Assembly (NCBI RefSeq): GCF_036227205.1
Contig: NZ_CP109442.1
Span: 3,224,001 to 3,288,000 of the forward strand
Source: Amycolatopsis sp. NBC_01480
GTDB lineage: Bacteria > Actinomycetota > Actinomycetes > Mycobacteriales > Pseudonocardiaceae
Direction of reading: 5' to 3'
Length of the DNA: 64,000 nt
Each line of letters begins with the position of its first letter. Position 1 is the first letter of the stretch. Both the position numbers and the translations under genes were made by a program. Of the stretch, positions 41,036 to 53,349 are shown piece by piece. The notes under the pieces are model-generated. The model was given only the letters and a program-made list of their open reading frames with translations. It did no database searches and had not been told where the DNA came from.

Positions 41036-41227
41036 AAGGGGAGGCCGAGGTGACGGCGACCCCGGCGACGGCCTAACGTGGATGTCTGCACCTGGTCCGA
41101 ACCCCGAGCCGACCCCGGTCCGGGATCCGGGCCAGCACGGTGGGGACCCGGTCGCGCGGTACTCATGGGCCGGTAACCCGTCGACCCTTCACGAGCCGAG
41201 GGGCTCGGCTGTCGAAAGGATGCGCGC

Positions 41228-42361
41228 ATGAAGATCCGCGTCGAGCGCGACGGGCTCGCCGACGCCGTCGCCTGGGTGGCCAGAAGCCTCCCGTCCCGGC
41301 CTCCGGTGCCGGTACTGGGCGGTGTGCTGCTCGACGCAGGCGCGGACGGCGAAAGCGACGCGCTCACGGTGTCCGGCTTCGACTACGAGGTGTCCGCCAC
41401 CGTGGGCGTCCCGGCGACGATCGCCGACGGCGGTCGCCTGCTGGTGTCCGGCCGGCTGCTGGCCGACATCACCAAGGCGCTGCCCGCGCAGCCGGTGGAG
41501 ATCTCCGTCGACGGCGCCCGCGCGACGATCACCTGTGGCAGCGCCCGGTTCAGCCTGCCGACCATGCCGGTCGAGGACTACCCGCAGCTGCCGGCCCAGC
41601 CCGCGTTCGCCGGAGAGCTGACCGGCGACGTCTTCGGCCAGGCCGTGACGCAGGTCGTCACTGCGGCGGGCAAGGACGACACGCTCCCGATGCTGACCGG
41701 CATGCGGCTGGAGATCTCCGGCAGCACGCTGACGCTGGTGGCCACCGACCGCTTCCGGCTGGCCATGCGCGAGTTCACCTGGAAGCCCACCGAGGGCCTG
41801 GCCGACGCCGCGGTGCTCGTCCCGGCGCGCACGCTGGCCGAAGCCGCGAAGACGCTCGGTGGCGCCGGCAGCACGGTCAAGCTCGCGCTGGCCAGTGGCG
41901 AGGGCCTGCTCGGCCTGTCCGGCAACGGCCGGTACACCACCACCCGCCTGCTCGACGCGGAGTTCCCGCCGTACCGGCAGCTGCTGCCGGCCAGCCACAC
42001 CTCCCGCGCCGTCATCGACGTCTCCGCGCTCGCCGAGTCGATCAAGCGCGTGTCGCTGGTCGCCGAGCGCGGCACGCAGGTGCGCCTCGAATTCGCCGAC
42101 GGCTCGCTGCGGCTTTCCGCCGGCGGCGACGACGAGGGCAGCGCCGAAGAGGAGCTGCAGGTCGACTACGAGGGCGAGCCGGTGACGATCGCCTTCAACC
42201 CGGGTTACCTCGTCGACGGCCTCGGTGCGCTGCACACCGACCGCGCCGAGCTGACCTTCACCACCCCGAACCGGCCGGCGCTGATCAAGCCCGCCGACGC
42301 CGAGGGCAACGTCGTCCCCGGTTACCTGTACCTGCTGATGCCGGTCCGGCTGCCCGGCTGA
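41228..42361 (+). CDS. dnaN: DNA polymerase III subunit beta (sliding clamp)
   Basis: 377-residue ring clamp that tethers DNA polymerase. Three repeated DnaN folds; recognised by [83 protein letters not shown] and the closing [12 protein letters not shown] (MPVRL). ATG 41228 preceded by GAAAGGA. The ~1 kb upstream is oriC. Confidence 0.98.
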   Translation: MKIRVERDGLADAVAWVARSLPSRPPVPVLGGVLLDAGADGESDALTVSGFDYEVSATVGVPATIADGGRLLVSGRLLADITKALPAQPVEISVDGARATITCGSARFSLPTMPVEDYPQLPAQPAFAGELTGDVFGQAVTQVVTAAGKDDTLPMLTGMRLEISGSTLTLVATDRFRLAMREFTWKPTEGLADAAVLVPARTLAEAAKTLGGAGSTVKLALASGEGLLGLSGNGRYTTTRLLDAEFPPYRQLLPASHTSRAVIDVSALAESIKRVSLVAERGTQVRLEFADGSLRLSAGGDDEGSAEEELQVDYEGEPVTIAFNPGYLVDGLGALHTDRAELTFTTPNRPALIKPADAEGNVVPGYLYLLMPVRLPG

Positions 42362-42407
42362 CGCGTCGTTCACACCGCGGATTTTCGTTACTAGCTAAGG
42401 GGATCTC

Positions 42408-43298
42408 ATGGTTCAGCTCGGTCTCGTCGGCCTGGGCAAGATGGGCTTCAACATGCGCGAGCGGCTGCGTGCCGCCGGGCACGAAGTGGTCGGCTACGAC
42501 CGCAACCCGGACGTCAGCGACTCCGACTCACTCGCCGATCTGGTGTCCAAACTGGACGGACCGCGGATCGTCTGGATCATGGTCCCCGCGGGCGACCCGA
42601 CCCGGCAGACCATTGTCGAGCTCGGCTCGCTGCTGGCCGAGGGCGACATGGTGATCGACGGTGGCAACTCGAAGTTCACCGACGACAAGCTGAACGCCGA
42701 CCTGCTGGCGGCCAAGAACATCGGCTACCTCGACTGCGGCGTCTCCGGCGGCGTCTGGGGCAAGGACAACGGGTACGGCCTGATGGTCGGCGGCGCGGCG
42801 ACCGAGGTCACCCGCGCGATGCCGATCTTCGACGCCCTGCGCCCGGAGGGCCCGCGCGAGGAAGGCTTCTCGCACGCCGGCTCCGTCGGCGCCGGCCACT
42901 ACGCGAAGATGATCCACAACGGCATCGAGTACGGCATCATGCAGGCCTACGCCGAGGGCTTCGAGCTGCTCGAGGCCTCGAACGTCGTCGAGGACGTGCC
43001 GGCCGTGATCAAGGGCTGGCAGCGCGGCACCGTGGTCCGCTCCTGGCTGCTCGACCTGCTGGTCCGCGCGCTGGACGAGGACCCGGACCTGGACGACCTC
43101 GAGGGTTACGTCGAGGACTCCGGCGAGGGCCGGTGGACGCTGGAGGAGGCCGTGAACCACGCGGTGCCGGCGCCGGTGCTCTCGGCCGCGCTGTTCGCCC
43201 GGTTCTCCTCGCGGCAGAAGGACTCCGCGGCCATGCGCGCGGTGGCCGCGCTGCGCAACCAGTTCGGCGGCCACGCCGTGAAGAAGGCCGGGAGCTAG
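42408..43298 (+). CDS. gnd: 6-phosphogluconate dehydrogenase (decarboxylating), short form
   Basis: 296-residue dehydrogenase of the oxidative pentose phosphate pathway: NAD(P)-binding LGLVGLGKMGFNMRERL, GGNSKFTDDK, VSGGVWGKDNGYGLMVGG, and catalytic GAGHYAKMIHNGIEYGIMQ. The short YqeC-type form (about 300 residues rather than 470) usually prefers NAD+. Placed between dnaN and recF, the actinobacterial arrangement (gnd/gnd2). Confidence 0.93.
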   Translation: MVQLGLVGLGKMGFNMRERLRAAGHEVVGYDRNPDVSDSDSLADLVSKLDGPRIVWIMVPAGDPTRQTIVELGSLLAEGDMVIDGGNSKFTDDKLNADLLAAKNIGYLDCGVSGGVWGKDNGYGLMVGGAATEVTRAMPIFDALRPEGPREEGFSHAGSVGAGHYAKMIHNGIEYGIMQAYAEGFELLEASNVVEDVPAVIKGWQRGTVVRSWLLDLLVRALDEDPDLDDLEGYVEDSGEGRWTLEEAVNHAVPAPVLSAALFARFSSRQKDSAAMRAVAALRNQFGGHAVKKAGS

Positions 43299-43319
43299 CT
43301 CCCGCCCCGGTCCCCGCCC

Positions 43320-44474
43320 GTGTATCTGCGACATCTCCAGGTCACCGACTTCCGGTCCTGGCCGCAGGCCGACCTCGCCCTCGAACCGGGGCCGGTTGTG
43401 CTCGTCGGCCAGAACGGCCGGGGGAAGACGAACCTGCTCGAGGCGATCGGCTACGTCGCGACCCTGGGCTCGCACCGGGTCGCGACGGACGCGCCGCTGA
43501 TCCGGCACGGCTGTGAGCGCGCGCTCGTCCGGGTGGCCGTGGTCAACGAAGACCGCGAGCTGACGGTCGAGCTCGAGATCACGGCGGGCCGGGCCAACCG
43601 CGCGCGCGTGAATCGCGGTGCCGTCGGCAGGCCGCGTGACGTGCTCGGGATCCTGCGCACGGTGCTGTTCTCCCCGGAGGACCTGGCGCTCGTGCGCGGC
43701 GACCCGAGCGAGCGGCGGCGGTTCATGGACGAGCTGCTGGTGCTTCGCGCGCCGCGGTACGCCGGCGTCCGCGCCGACTACGAGAAGGTGCTGAAGCAGC
43801 GCAACGCCCTGCTCAAGACCGCTGGCAAACGCCGGACCGGTCGCGAGGACCCGTACGCGCTGTCGACGCTCGACGTCTGGGACGACCACCTCTCGGTGGC
43901 CGGAGCGGCGCTGCTCGCGGCGCGGCTGAACCTGATCGCCGACCTCGGGCCGTACGCGGCCGAGGCGTACATGGGCGTGGCGCCGGACTCTCGGCCCGCG
44001 AAGATCGCGTACAAGTCTTCGCTCGGCGAAGCGCTGCCGCCGTCGTACGGCGTCGCCGGCGGCGAGCGGGCCGACGCGGAGGTGCTGCGCGAGCTGCTGC
44101 TCAAGGCGCTGTCCGACGTGCGGAAGAACGAGCTGGAACGCGGGATCAGCCTGGTCGGGCCGCACCGCGACGAGCTGGACCTGATCCTCGGCGACCTGCC
44201 GGCGAAGGGCTACGCGAGCCACGGCGAGTCCTGGTCGTTCGCGCTGGCGCTGCGGCTCGGGAGCTACGAACTCCTGCGTGGCGAAGCCGGCGAACCGGTG
44301 CTTCTGCTGGATGATGTGTTCGCGGAGCTGGACCGCAAGCGGCGGGCCCGGCTCGCGGAGGTCGCGGCGGGTGCCGAGCAGGTGCTCATCACCGCGGCGG
44401 TCGACGAGGACGTGCCCACTGAACTGGCCGGATGCCGGTTCCTCGTGGCTGATGGCGAGGTCACCCGTGCCTGA
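43320..44474 (+). CDS. recF: DNA replication/repair protein RecF
   Basis: 384-residue SMC-like ATPase that helps load RecA at gaps. Walker [21 protein letters not shown], signature [14 protein letters not shown], and Walker [21 protein letters not shown] with [12 protein letters not shown] after it. GTG 43320, 21 nt after gnd. Its end overlaps dciA by 8 nt. Confidence 0.96.
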   Translation: MYLRHLQVTDFRSWPQADLALEPGPVVLVGQNGRGKTNLLEAIGYVATLGSHRVATDAPLIRHGCERALVRVAVVNEDRELTVELEITAGRANRARVNRGAVGRPRDVLGILRTVLFSPEDLALVRGDPSERRRFMDELLVLRAPRYAGVRADYEKVLKQRNALLKTAGKRRTGREDPYALSTLDVWDDHLSVAGAALLAARLNLIADLGPYAAEAYMGVAPDSRPAKIAYKSSLGEALPPSYGVAGGERADAEVLRELLLKALSDVRKNELERGISLVGPHRDELDLILGDLPAKGYASHGESWSFALALRLGSYELLRGEAGEPVLLLDDVFAELDRKRRARLAEVAAGAEQVLITAAVDEDVPTELAGCRFLVADGEVTRA

Positions 44475-45519
44475 AGAACCGTCGGCAAGATCAAACTGGC
44501 GACGCGGAGTGACCGCGGCCACAGCAGTTACCCACCAATCTGGGGACAAACCTGTGGACAGTGTGGATAAACCCGTGAACGGGTTATCGCCGCGCGTGAC
44601 CAACCGGCCGGATGGGGGCCTTGACATCCCCCACGCGGGCAATCACCCACGTGAGGAGCCGTCGTCCGCCACTCAGCGTGACAACGAGGCTGGGCCGAAC
44701 GGGCGGGGGCTCGCGAGCGGGCCGTCGGCGACGGGGGAACAGTCCACTGACCCGGCGGCCGGTGCCGCCGCGTGGCCGCGTTCGATCGGCCGCGCCCGCG
44801 GTGGTTCGGCCCAGGGCGAGCGGGGTCAGGCCGAGCGCGGCCAGAAGTGGAACGGCCGGTCCTCCGGCACCCGGTCACGGGCCGGCGGCCAGTCCTCCAA
44901 CGGCCGGTCGAGTTACGGCCGGGCCGCGGCCAACCGCGGTGCGGCCGACCAGCCCACCAGCCAACGCCAGCCCACCGACCAGCCTGCCGAGCAACCGCCC
45001 ACCGGCCCGACTTCCGGCCGGGACCTCGCGCACGCCGCGCTCGAGGCGGCCAAGGCGAAGGCCAAGGAACGGGGCGCCCCGCCGAACCTGCGTCGCGGGC
45101 GGATCACCGGCGGCGGTGGCCAGAACCCGCGCCGTCGCCGCTGGTCCGGCTCCGGCGCGGACGCGCGCGACCCGCAGCCGCTCGGCCGGCTCGTCTCCCG
45201 GCTGATCTCCGACAGCGGCTGGCAGGACACCATGACGAACGCGCGCGTGTTCGGCCAGTGGGCCCGGCTGGTCGGGGAGGACGTCGCGGAACACGCCGAG
45301 CCGGTGGCGCTGAAGGACGGCGAGCTGACCGTCCGTGCGAGCTCCACGGCGTGGGCCACGCAGCTGCGTTTGCTGCAGGGGAAGCTGCTGGCGAAGATCG
45401 CCGCGGGCGTCGGACACGGTGTCGTCAAGCGCATGCGGATCCAGGGCCCGACCGCCCCGAGCTGGCGGAAAGGGCCCCGCCACGTGCCGGGGCGCGGGCC
45501 GCGTGACACGTACGGCTGA
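44467..45519 (+). CDS. dciA: DciA-like DUF721 protein
   Basis: 350 residues. The C-terminal ~115 ([42 protein letters not shown], in parts; [37 protein letters not shown]) is the DUF721/DciA domain, which loads the replicative helicase DnaB in bacteria lacking DnaC. The first ~200 are disordered, rich in Gly, Arg, Ser and Gln/Pro, much longer than in mycobacteria. GTG 44467 (GAGG upstream) overlaps the recF stop, so they are coupled. Codons 25-35 encode [12 protein letters not shown] and overlap a run of DnaA boxes. Confidence 0.9.
   Translation: MPEEPSARSNWRRGVTAATAVTHQSGDKPVDSVDKPVNGLSPRVTNRPDGGLDIPHAGNHPREEPSSATQRDNEAGPNGRGLASGPSATGEQSTDPAAGAAAWPRSIGRARGGSAQGERGQAERGQKWNGRSSGTRSRAGGQSSNGRSSYGRAAANRGAADQPTSQRQPTDQPAEQPPTGPTSGRDLAHAALEAAKAKAKERGAPPNLRRGRITGGGGQNPRRRRWSGSGADARDPQPLGRLVSRLISDSGWQDTMTNARVFGQWARLVGEDVAEHAEPVALKDGELTVRASSTAWATQLRLLQGKLLAKIAAGVGHGVVKRMRIQGPTAPSWRKGPRHVPGRGPRDTYG
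44541..44570 (-). promoter_or_regulatory. Three DnaA boxes inside the start of dciA
   Basis: On the minus strand: TTGTCCCCA (44541-44549), CTGTCCACA (44553-44561) and a perfect TTATCCACA (44562-44570), the last two abutting. They lie within the dciA reading frame. A further TTACCCACC lies at 44528. Confidence 0.55.
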
Positions 45520-45677
45520 CCCGGGTTGCGAGTCGGCGGGTGAGTTCCCCGAGAACCGCGTCAAGCTGGTCCGGATACGAGATGACTCGCCTTCGGGCAA
45601 TTTCGCGCCTCTGTGACGCACTGAGGGGTGTCCTTGCCGCATGTCAGCGTACGCGGGCAAGTACACTGGACGGGTAG

Positions 45678-47684
<2,007 letters not shown>

Positions 47685-47732
47685 CCGTCCGCCTGATCTG
47701 CCACCCCAGGACTTTCCACCGAGAAGGAACCC

Positions 47733-50318
47733 ATGACGGAAACCTTGCCGCCGGCGCCGGACCACGACCGGATCGAGCCGGTCGACATCCAGCACGAGAT
47801 GCAGCGGTCCTACATCGACTACGCGATGAGCGTGATCGTGTCGCGGGCCCTGCCGGACGTGCGAGACGGCCTCAAGCCGGTGCACCGCCGGGTGCTCTAC
47901 TCCATGTTCGACTCCGGCTTCCGCCCGGACCGCGGGTACAACAAGTGCTCGCGCGTGGTCGGCGACGTCATGGGCAACTACCACCCGCACGGCGACTCGG
48001 CGATCTACGACGCGCTGGTTCGCCTGGCCCAGCCGTGGTCGATGCGTTACCCGCTGATCGACGGGCAGGGCAACTTCGGTTCGCCGGGCAACGACCCCGC
48101 CGCCGCCATGCGGTACACGGAGTCGCGCCTCGCGCCGCTGGCGATGCAGATGCTGGCGGACATCGAAGAGGACACCGTCGACTTCTCCGACAACTACGAC
48201 GGCCGCACGCAGGAGCCGGACGTGCTGCCGGCGCGGTTCCCGAACCTGCTGGTCAACGGCGGTTCCGGGATCGCGGTCGGGATGGCGACCAACATCCCGC
48301 CGCACAACCTGCGCGAGGTCGCGTCCGGCGTCGTGTGGGCGCTGGAGAACTACGAGTCGACCGACGACGAGCTGCTGGCCGCGCTGCTGGTGCGGATCAA
48401 GGGCCCGGACTTCCCGACCAAGGCGATGATCCTGGGCACCTCCGGCATCGAGGACGCCTACCGCACCGGCCGCGGCTCCGTGCGCATGCGCGCCGTGGTC
48501 GAGGTCGAGGAGGACGCGAAGGGCCGCACCACGCTCGTCGTGTCCGAGCTGCCGTACCAGGTGAACCCGGACAACCTCGTCGAGAACATCGCGCACCTGG
48601 TGCGCGACGGCAAGCTCACCGGCATCGCCGACATCGCGGACGAGTCCAACAGCCGGTCCGGCATGCGGATCGTGGTCACGCTCAAGCGCGACGCGGTGGC
48701 GAAGGTGGTGCTGAACAACCTGTTCAAGCACACCCAGCTGCAGCAGAACTTCGGCGTGAACATGCTGGCGCTGGTCGACGGCGTGCCGCGCACGCTGCGG
48801 CTGGACCAGATGATCCGGCACTACGTGAAGCACCAGGTCGAGGTCATCGTCCGGCGGACCCGGTTCCGCCTGCGCAAGGCCGAGGAACGGGCCCACATCC
48901 TGCGCGGCCTGGTCAAGGCGCTGGACCTGCTCGACGAGGTGATCGCCCTGATCCGGCGCTCGCCCTCGGCCGACGAGGCCCGGCCGGCCCTGATGGAGCT
49001 GCTGGACGTCGACGAGATCCAGGCCACCGCGATCCTCGACATGCAGCTGCGCCGCCTGGCCGCCCTCGAGCGCCAGCGCATCATCGACCAGCTGGCCGAG
49101 ATCGAGCTGGAGATCGCGGACCTCAAGGACATCCTGGAGAAGCCGGAGCGCCAGCGCTCGATCATCCGCGACGAGCTGATGGAGATCGTCGACAAGTACG
49201 GCGACGACCGGCGCACGAAGATCATCCCGTTCGACGGCGAGGTTTCGGTCGAGGACCTGATCGCGGTCGAGGACGTGGTGGTCACCATCACCCGCACCGG
49301 CTACGCCAAGCGCACCAAGACCGACCTCTACCGCTCGCAGAAGCGCGGCGGCAAGGGCGTGCAGGGCGCCACGCTGAAGCAGGACGACATCGTCCAGCAC
49401 TTCTTCGTCTGCTCGACGCACGACTGGATCCTGTTCTTCACCAACAAGGGCCGGGTCTACCGCACCAAGGCGTACGACCTGCCCGAGGCGAACCGGAACG
49501 CGCGCGGCCAGCACGTGGCCAACCTCATGGCGTTCCAGCCGGACGAGCAGATCGCCCAGGTCATCGAGATCCCGAACTACGAGGTGGCGCCGTACCTGGT
49601 GCTCGCCACGAAGCGCGGACTGGTGAAGAAGACCAAGCTCACCGACTTCGACTCCAACCGCGCCGGCGGCCTCATCGCCGTCAACCTGCGCGAGGGCGAC
49701 GAGCTGATGGGCGCGGTGCTGGCGGCGGCGGAGGACGACCTGCTGCTGGTCTCGGCCGAGGGCCAGTCGATCCGCTTCCACGCCACCGACGAGGCGCTGC
49801 GGCCGATGGGCCGGGCGACGTCCGGTGTGCTCGGCATGCGCTTCAACGACGGTGACGAGCTGCTCGGCATCAGCGTCGTCAAGCCGGACAAGTTCCTGCT
49901 CGTCGCGACCGACGGCGGGTACGCCAAGCGCACGCCGATCGAGGACTACCCGGTGCAGGGCCGCGGCGGCAAGGGTGTGCTCACCATTCAGCACGACCGC
50001 AAACGTGGCAGGCTGGTGGGGGCACTCATCGTCGACTTCGACGACGAGCTGTTCGCCATCACCTCGAGCGGTGGGGTCATCCGCACCCCGGCGCGCGACG
50101 TTCGCAAGGCCGGTCGGCAGACCAAGGGAGTGCGCCTGATGAATCTGGGCGACGGAACCACTCTTCTCGCGGTCGCACGCAACGCCGACGAGGGTTCGGA
50201 CGTCGCCAGTGATGGCGAGGAATCCGCGGAAGTGGAAACCCCCGACGTCATCGACGGCGAGGTGGCCACCGCGCCCGAGGAGACCGAGGCAGAAGACGGC
50301 ACGGCGCCGGAGCAGTGA
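47733..50318 (+). CDS. gyrA: DNA gyrase subunit A
   Basis: 861-residue DNA-cleaving subunit of gyrase. [30 protein letters not shown], quinolone-determining region [18 protein letters not shown] (Ser89, Ala90, Asp93), catalytic tyrosine in [10 protein letters not shown] (about 128), leucine-rich gate region, and beta-pinwheel repeats in the C-terminal domain with the GyrA-box-like KRGGKGVQG. The Ser-Ala-Asp pattern is the wild-type, quinolone-sensitive form of many bacteria. A 50-residue acidic tail ([16 protein letters not shown]…) ends the protein. ATG 47733 with AGAAGGAAC. Confidence 0.98.
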   Translation: MTETLPPAPDHDRIEPVDIQHEMQRSYIDYAMSVIVSRALPDVRDGLKPVHRRVLYSMFDSGFRPDRGYNKCSRVVGDVMGNYHPHGDSAIYDALVRLAQPWSMRYPLIDGQGNFGSPGNDPAAAMRYTESRLAPLAMQMLADIEEDTVDFSDNYDGRTQEPDVLPARFPNLLVNGGSGIAVGMATNIPPHNLREVASGVVWALENYESTDDELLAALLVRIKGPDFPTKAMILGTSGIEDAYRTGRGSVRMRAVVEVEEDAKGRTTLVVSELPYQVNPDNLVENIAHLVRDGKLTGIADIADESNSRSGMRIVVTLKRDAVAKVVLNNLFKHTQLQQNFGVNMLALVDGVPRTLRLDQMIRHYVKHQVEVIVRRTRFRLRKAEERAHILRGLVKALDLLDEVIALIRRSPSADEARPALMELLDVDEIQATAILDMQLRRLAALERQRIIDQLAEIELEIADLKDILEKPERQRSIIRDELMEIVDKYGDDRRTKIIPFDGEVSVEDLIAVEDVVVTITRTGYAKRTKTDLYRSQKRGGKGVQGATLKQDDIVQHFFVCSTHDWILFFTNKGRVYRTKAYDLPEANRNARGQHVANLMAFQPDEQIAQVIEIPNYEVAPYLVLATKRGLVKKTKLTDFDSNRAGGLIAVNLREGDELMGAVLAAAEDDLLLVSAEGQSIRFHATDEALRPMGRATSGVLGMRFNDGDELLGISVVKPDKFLLVATDGGYAKRTPIEDYPVQGRGGKGVLTIQHDRKRGRLVGALIVDFDDELFAITSSGGVIRTPARDVRKAGRQTKGVRLMNLGDGTTLLAVARNADEGSDVASDGEESAEVETPDVIDGEVATAPEETEAEDGTAPEQ

Positions 50319-50353
50319 GCGGCGCCCCACGCACGGGTAAGGACTGACTCTTC

Positions 50354-51028
50354 GTGACACCATCCGAGAAGGCCGACGGCGCGTCGGCAACCCCTCCATG
50401 GCAGCGGACCGCCAAGGACGGCGGCGGTGACTCCGAGGCCACGGTCTCGACCGGAATCGCCACCGAGGGTGTGGTCTACTCGGATCATGAGCAGGACGGA
50501 CCGCGCGTGAGCGAGAGCGAATACCCCGTGGTGACCGGCACGGCGGCGCCCCGCCTGTTCGGCGGCGCTTCGGGTCCGGTGCAGCCCGAGCCGGCGGAGG
50601 ACATCCCGTCGGCCGGGCGCACCCGCCCCACCCCCAGCGCCCTGCGCCGCCCGGGCCGCGGCCCCCGGCGCGCGAGCCTGCAGATCAAGCGCTTCGACCC
50701 GTGGTCGGTGCTGAAGCTGGCCCTGGTGCTCGGCGTCGCGATGTTCTTCGTGTGGCTGGTCGCCGTCGGCGTGCTCTACACGGTCCTCGACGGCATGGGC
50801 GTGTGGGACAAGCTGAACGGCACGTACTCGTCCCTGGTCGGCGGCGAGGGCGCGAACGCTTCGTCGGAACCGCTGATCAGCGCGGGCCGCGTGTTCGGCA
50901 TCGCGGCCATCCTCGGCGCGATCAACATCGTGCTGGTGTCCGCGCTGGCCACCGTGAGCGCCTTCATCTACAACGTGTCGGCGGACCTCGCGGGCGGCCT
51001 CGAGGTCACCCTGTCGGAACGGGAGTAA
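50354..51028 (+). CDS. DUF3566 membrane protein
   Basis: 224 residues: ~110 disordered N-terminal residues, then the DUF3566 domain (SLQIKRFDPWSVLKLALVLGVAMFFVWLVAVGVLYTVLDGMGVWDKLN, in parts; VFGIAAILGAINIVLVSALATVSAFIYNVSADLAGGLEVTLSERE, in parts) with two transmembrane helices. Equivalent of mycobacterial Rv0007, always right after gyrA. Role unknown, possibly in cell-envelope or division. GTG 50354 follows gyrA by 35 nt. Confidence 0.9.
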   Translation: MTPSEKADGASATPPWQRTAKDGGGDSEATVSTGIATEGVVYSDHEQDGPRVSESEYPVVTGTAAPRLFGGASGPVQPEPAEDIPSAGRTRPTPSALRRPGRGPRRASLQIKRFDPWSVLKLALVLGVAMFFVWLVAVGVLYTVLDGMGVWDKLNGTYSSLVGGEGANASSEPLISAGRVFGIAAILGAINIVLVSALATVSAFIYNVSADLAGGLEVTLSERE

Positions 51029-51078
51029 CCCGGTTACCGGCCCCGAAAACGGGTCCGGTAAAGTTCTCTCCGTTCGAC

Positions 51079-51152
51079 GGGCCCATAGCTCAGGTGGTTA
51101 GAGCGCTTCGCTGATAACGAAGAGGTCCCAGGTTCAAGTCCTGGTGGGCCCA
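51079..51152 (+). tRNA. tRNA-Ile (GAT)
   Basis: Cloverleaf: acceptor GGGCCCA / TGGGCCC, D arm AGCTCAGGTGGTTAGAGC, anticodon stem CTTCG-CTGATAA-CGAAG with anticodon GAT, T arm CCAGGTTCAAGTCCTGG. 74 nt, discriminator A at 51152. 3' CCA is not fully encoded (CC then G). Confidence 0.97.
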
Positions 51153-51161
51153 CCGATACGA

Positions 51162-51196
51162 ACAACCCCCGCTACCAGCAGGTAGGCGGGGGTTGT
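51162..51196 (+). terminator. Terminator after tRNA-Ile
   Basis: ACAACCCCCGCTACC / GGTAGGCGGGGGTTGT stem (one bulged G) with AGCA loop, 9 nt after the tRNA. TGTGT tail. Confidence 0.85.
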
Positions 51197-51229
51197 GTCG
51201 TCTCAGGGCAGTTTGGCCGCCGGCCGGGC

Positions 51230-51538
51230 TCAGACGGCGCCTTCCTGCACCGGGTAGTCGATGACGATCGCACCGCCGGTGGCGTAGTTGGCGACGTCGG
51301 CGGCTACTTCCCGGCCTTGCGGAGACGCCCTCGACGCGGTCAGCGCCGTGGCGTCAGCGAACTCGGCTTCGAAGATCGCGAAGTACGGCTGTCCCTGCGC
51401 CGTTGTCACGTCGAAGCTGTAGCGCCACGCGAGCAGGCCGGGCATGCGCGCGACCAGCGGGAGGTGGGTGGTCATGTAGTAGTCGCGGAAATGGTCGGGA
51501 TCGGCGGGCTGGGGATACAGGACCACCATCTTGTGCAT
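51230..51538 (-). CDS. EthD family protein
   Basis: 102-residue dimeric alpha+beta barrel protein: KMVVLYPQPADPDHFRDYYMTTHLPLVARMPGL and ALTASRASPQGREVAADVANYATGGAIVI, the EthD pattern (reductase/hydroxylase accessory or ring-opening enzymes). The exact reaction is unknown. Downstream of an SDR gene and an HTH regulator on the same strand, within a cassette that separates tRNA-Ile from tRNA-Ala. Confidence 0.85.
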   Translation of the reverse strand: MHKMVVLYPQPADPDHFRDYYMTTHLPLVARMPGLLAWRYSFDVTTAQGQPYFAIFEAEFADATALTASRASPQGREVAADVANYATGGAIVIDYPVQEGAV

Positions 51539-51593
51539 GAGAACCTCCGTTCAGCGGTGAGCGACCGTAACACCGTTGTCGGCCATGCTCGCT

Positions 51594-52460
51594 TCATCGC
51601 ACCAGCTTGTCCTGGCTGGCCGCCCACGACGTCAACAGGGCCAGGCCGTCCGCGGTCGCCGTGCCGGTGGGGGCGGTGTAGACGGTCAGGTGCAAGCCGG
51701 AGTCGGCAGGCAGCTCCATCGATTCGACGTCCAGGTCGAGCCGGCCCACTACCGGATGGTGCAGGCGCTTGCGCCCGGACCGGTGGAGCCGGACGTCCTG
51801 AGACGCCCACCGCTGCCGGAACAGCTCACTGCGTGTCGACAGCTCACCGACCAGGGCGATCAGCTGCTCGTCGTGCGGATAACGGCCGGCTTCCATGCGC
51901 AGCTTCGCGGCCACATCGCCGGCGATTCGGTCGTAGTCCACGAAGAACGTGCTCGCCGCTTCGGGATCCAGATAGACGAAACGCGCGGTGTTCGCCGGCC
52001 GTCGCGGGTCGGCCAGCACCGGGGAAAACAGCGCGTCGGCCAGGTGATTCATGGCCAGCACGTCGTAACGGCCGTTGCAGATCCACGCCGGCGCGTCGGT
52101 GATGGCGGCGAGCACCTGCTGGAGCGCCGGACGCACCGTCACGGCGGGTCGCCGGCGGCGTGGACCGCCGGGCGACCTGGACTGCCGCGCGAGGTGGAAC
52201 AGGTGATCGCGCTCGGCCTCGTCAAGCTGCAAGGCCGCGGCCAACGCGTCGAGCACCCCGTCGGAGGCGCCGGCGAGGCTGCCGCGCTCCATCCGCACGT
52301 AGTAGTCGACCGACACCCCGGCCAGGAGCGCGACCTCTTCGCGGCGCAGGCCTTTGACCCGGCGGTTGCCGCCGTACGCAGGCAGTCCGGCCCGCTCGGG
52401 CGTGATCCGCGCGCGACGGGAGCTCAGGAATTCCTTGATCTCAGTGCGCGGATCGATCAT
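51594..52460 (-). CDS. XRE-family regulator with MmyB-like ligand-binding domain
   Basis: About 288 residues: N-terminal helix-turn-helix (VKGLRREEVALLAGVSVDYYVRMERGSLAGASDGVLDALA, in parts) and a C-terminal MmyB-like PAS-type domain (APAWICNGRYDVLAMNHLADALFSPV; FVYLDPEAASTFFVDYDRIAGDVAAKLRMEAGRYPHDEQLIALVGELS, in parts). Such regulators bind small hydrophobic ligands; the usual targets are an adjacent SDR or oxidoreductase gene. ATG 52460 with GAGGTG upstream (GTG 52466 possible). The upstream SDR gene is likely its target. Confidence 0.88.
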   Translation of the reverse strand: MIDPRTEIKEFLSSRRARITPERAGLPAYGGNRRVKGLRREEVALLAGVSVDYYVRMERGSLAGASDGVLDALAAALQLDEAERDHLFHLARQSRSPGGPRRRRPAVTVRPALQQVLAAITDAPAWICNGRYDVLAMNHLADALFSPVLADPRRPANTARFVYLDPEAASTFFVDYDRIAGDVAAKLRMEAGRYPHDEQLIALVGELSTRSELFRQRWASQDVRLHRSGRKRLHHPVVGRLDLDVESMELPADSGLHLTVYTAPTGTATADGLALLTSWAASQDKLVR

Positions 52461-52545
52461 GGCCACCTCACCACCGTAGGCCAGGTCCGCAGGCGAAGGG
52501 AGGTTCTGCCGGTGCCCCCGAACGCCTGCGTTGTGACCTCGCGGC

Positions 52546-53349
52546 CTAGGTGCCTGTTGCGGTCGTGGCGATGCCGCCGTCGCTCGGGATGACGGTGCCC
52601 GTGAGGTAGGACCCGGCCCGGCTGGCGAGGAACACGGCGATACCGGCCATGTCGTCGTCGCGGCCGAGCCGGCGCAGCGGGGCCTTCGCCGTGATCTTGT
52701 CGCCGATGACTTCGAGCGTGGCCGTCATCATCTCCGACGGGAACGGCCCTGGGGCCACCGCGTTCACCGTGACGTGCTGTGGGCCCAGTTCCCTGGCCAG
52801 CACCCGGGTGAGTTGATGGAGTCCCGCTTTGCTGCTGGCGTACGAGTAATTGGGCGATTCGGCGACGTGGATGGCGGCGATGCTGCCGATGTTGATGACC
52901 CGCGCGGGATCATCGGCGGTGCCCGCCCGGCGAAGCGCGGGGAGCAGCGCCTGCACCAGCCAGAACGGCGCCTTGAGGTTGAGGTCGAGCACGGTGTCCC
53001 AGGCCTCGTCCGGGAACGTCCCCAGCGGCTCGCGCCACATCGCGCCCGCGTTGTTGACGAGGATGTCCAGGCGCTCCGAGCCGCCGGTGACCAGATCAGC
53101 GAGGCGCCGGCACTCGTCGTGCGTGGACAGGTCGGCGGGGATTGCTTGAACGTCGCCGAATTCCGACAGCTGCTGCTGGGCCTCCGCGCACGCGTCCGCC
53201 TTGCGTGAGCTGACAATGACGCGGGCGCCCGCCTGCAGCAGGCCGCGCGCGATCATCATTCCGATGCCCCTGGTGCCGCCAGTGACAAGTGCGTATTTCC
53301 CACTCAGATCAAAAAGGTCTGGGTGAGCGGTGAACTGATTGTCCGCCAT
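52546..53349 (-). CDS. Short-chain dehydrogenase/reductase
   Basis: 267-residue NAD(P)-dependent oxidoreductase: TGGTRGIG cofactor loop (LVTGGTRGIGMMIARGL), NNAG motif in ILVNNAGAMWREP, catalytic Ser-Tyr-Lys in NIGSIAAIHVAESPNYSYASSKAGLHQL, and PGPF loop NAVAPGPFPSEM. The C-terminal DGGIATTATGT matches the family. Substrate unknown. First gene of the SDR-HTH-EthD cassette. Confidence 0.92.
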   Translation of the reverse strand: MADNQFTAHPDLFDLSGKYALVTGGTRGIGMMIARGLLQAGARVIVSSRKADACAEAQQQLSEFGDVQAIPADLSTHDECRRLADLVTGGSERLDILVNNAGAMWREPLGTFPDEAWDTVLDLNLKAPFWLVQALLPALRRAGTADDPARVINIGSIAAIHVAESPNYSYASSKAGLHQLTRVLARELGPQHVTVNAVAPGPFPSEMMTATLEVIGDKITAKAPLRRLGRDDDMAGIAVFLASRAGSYLTGTVIPSDGGIATTATGT

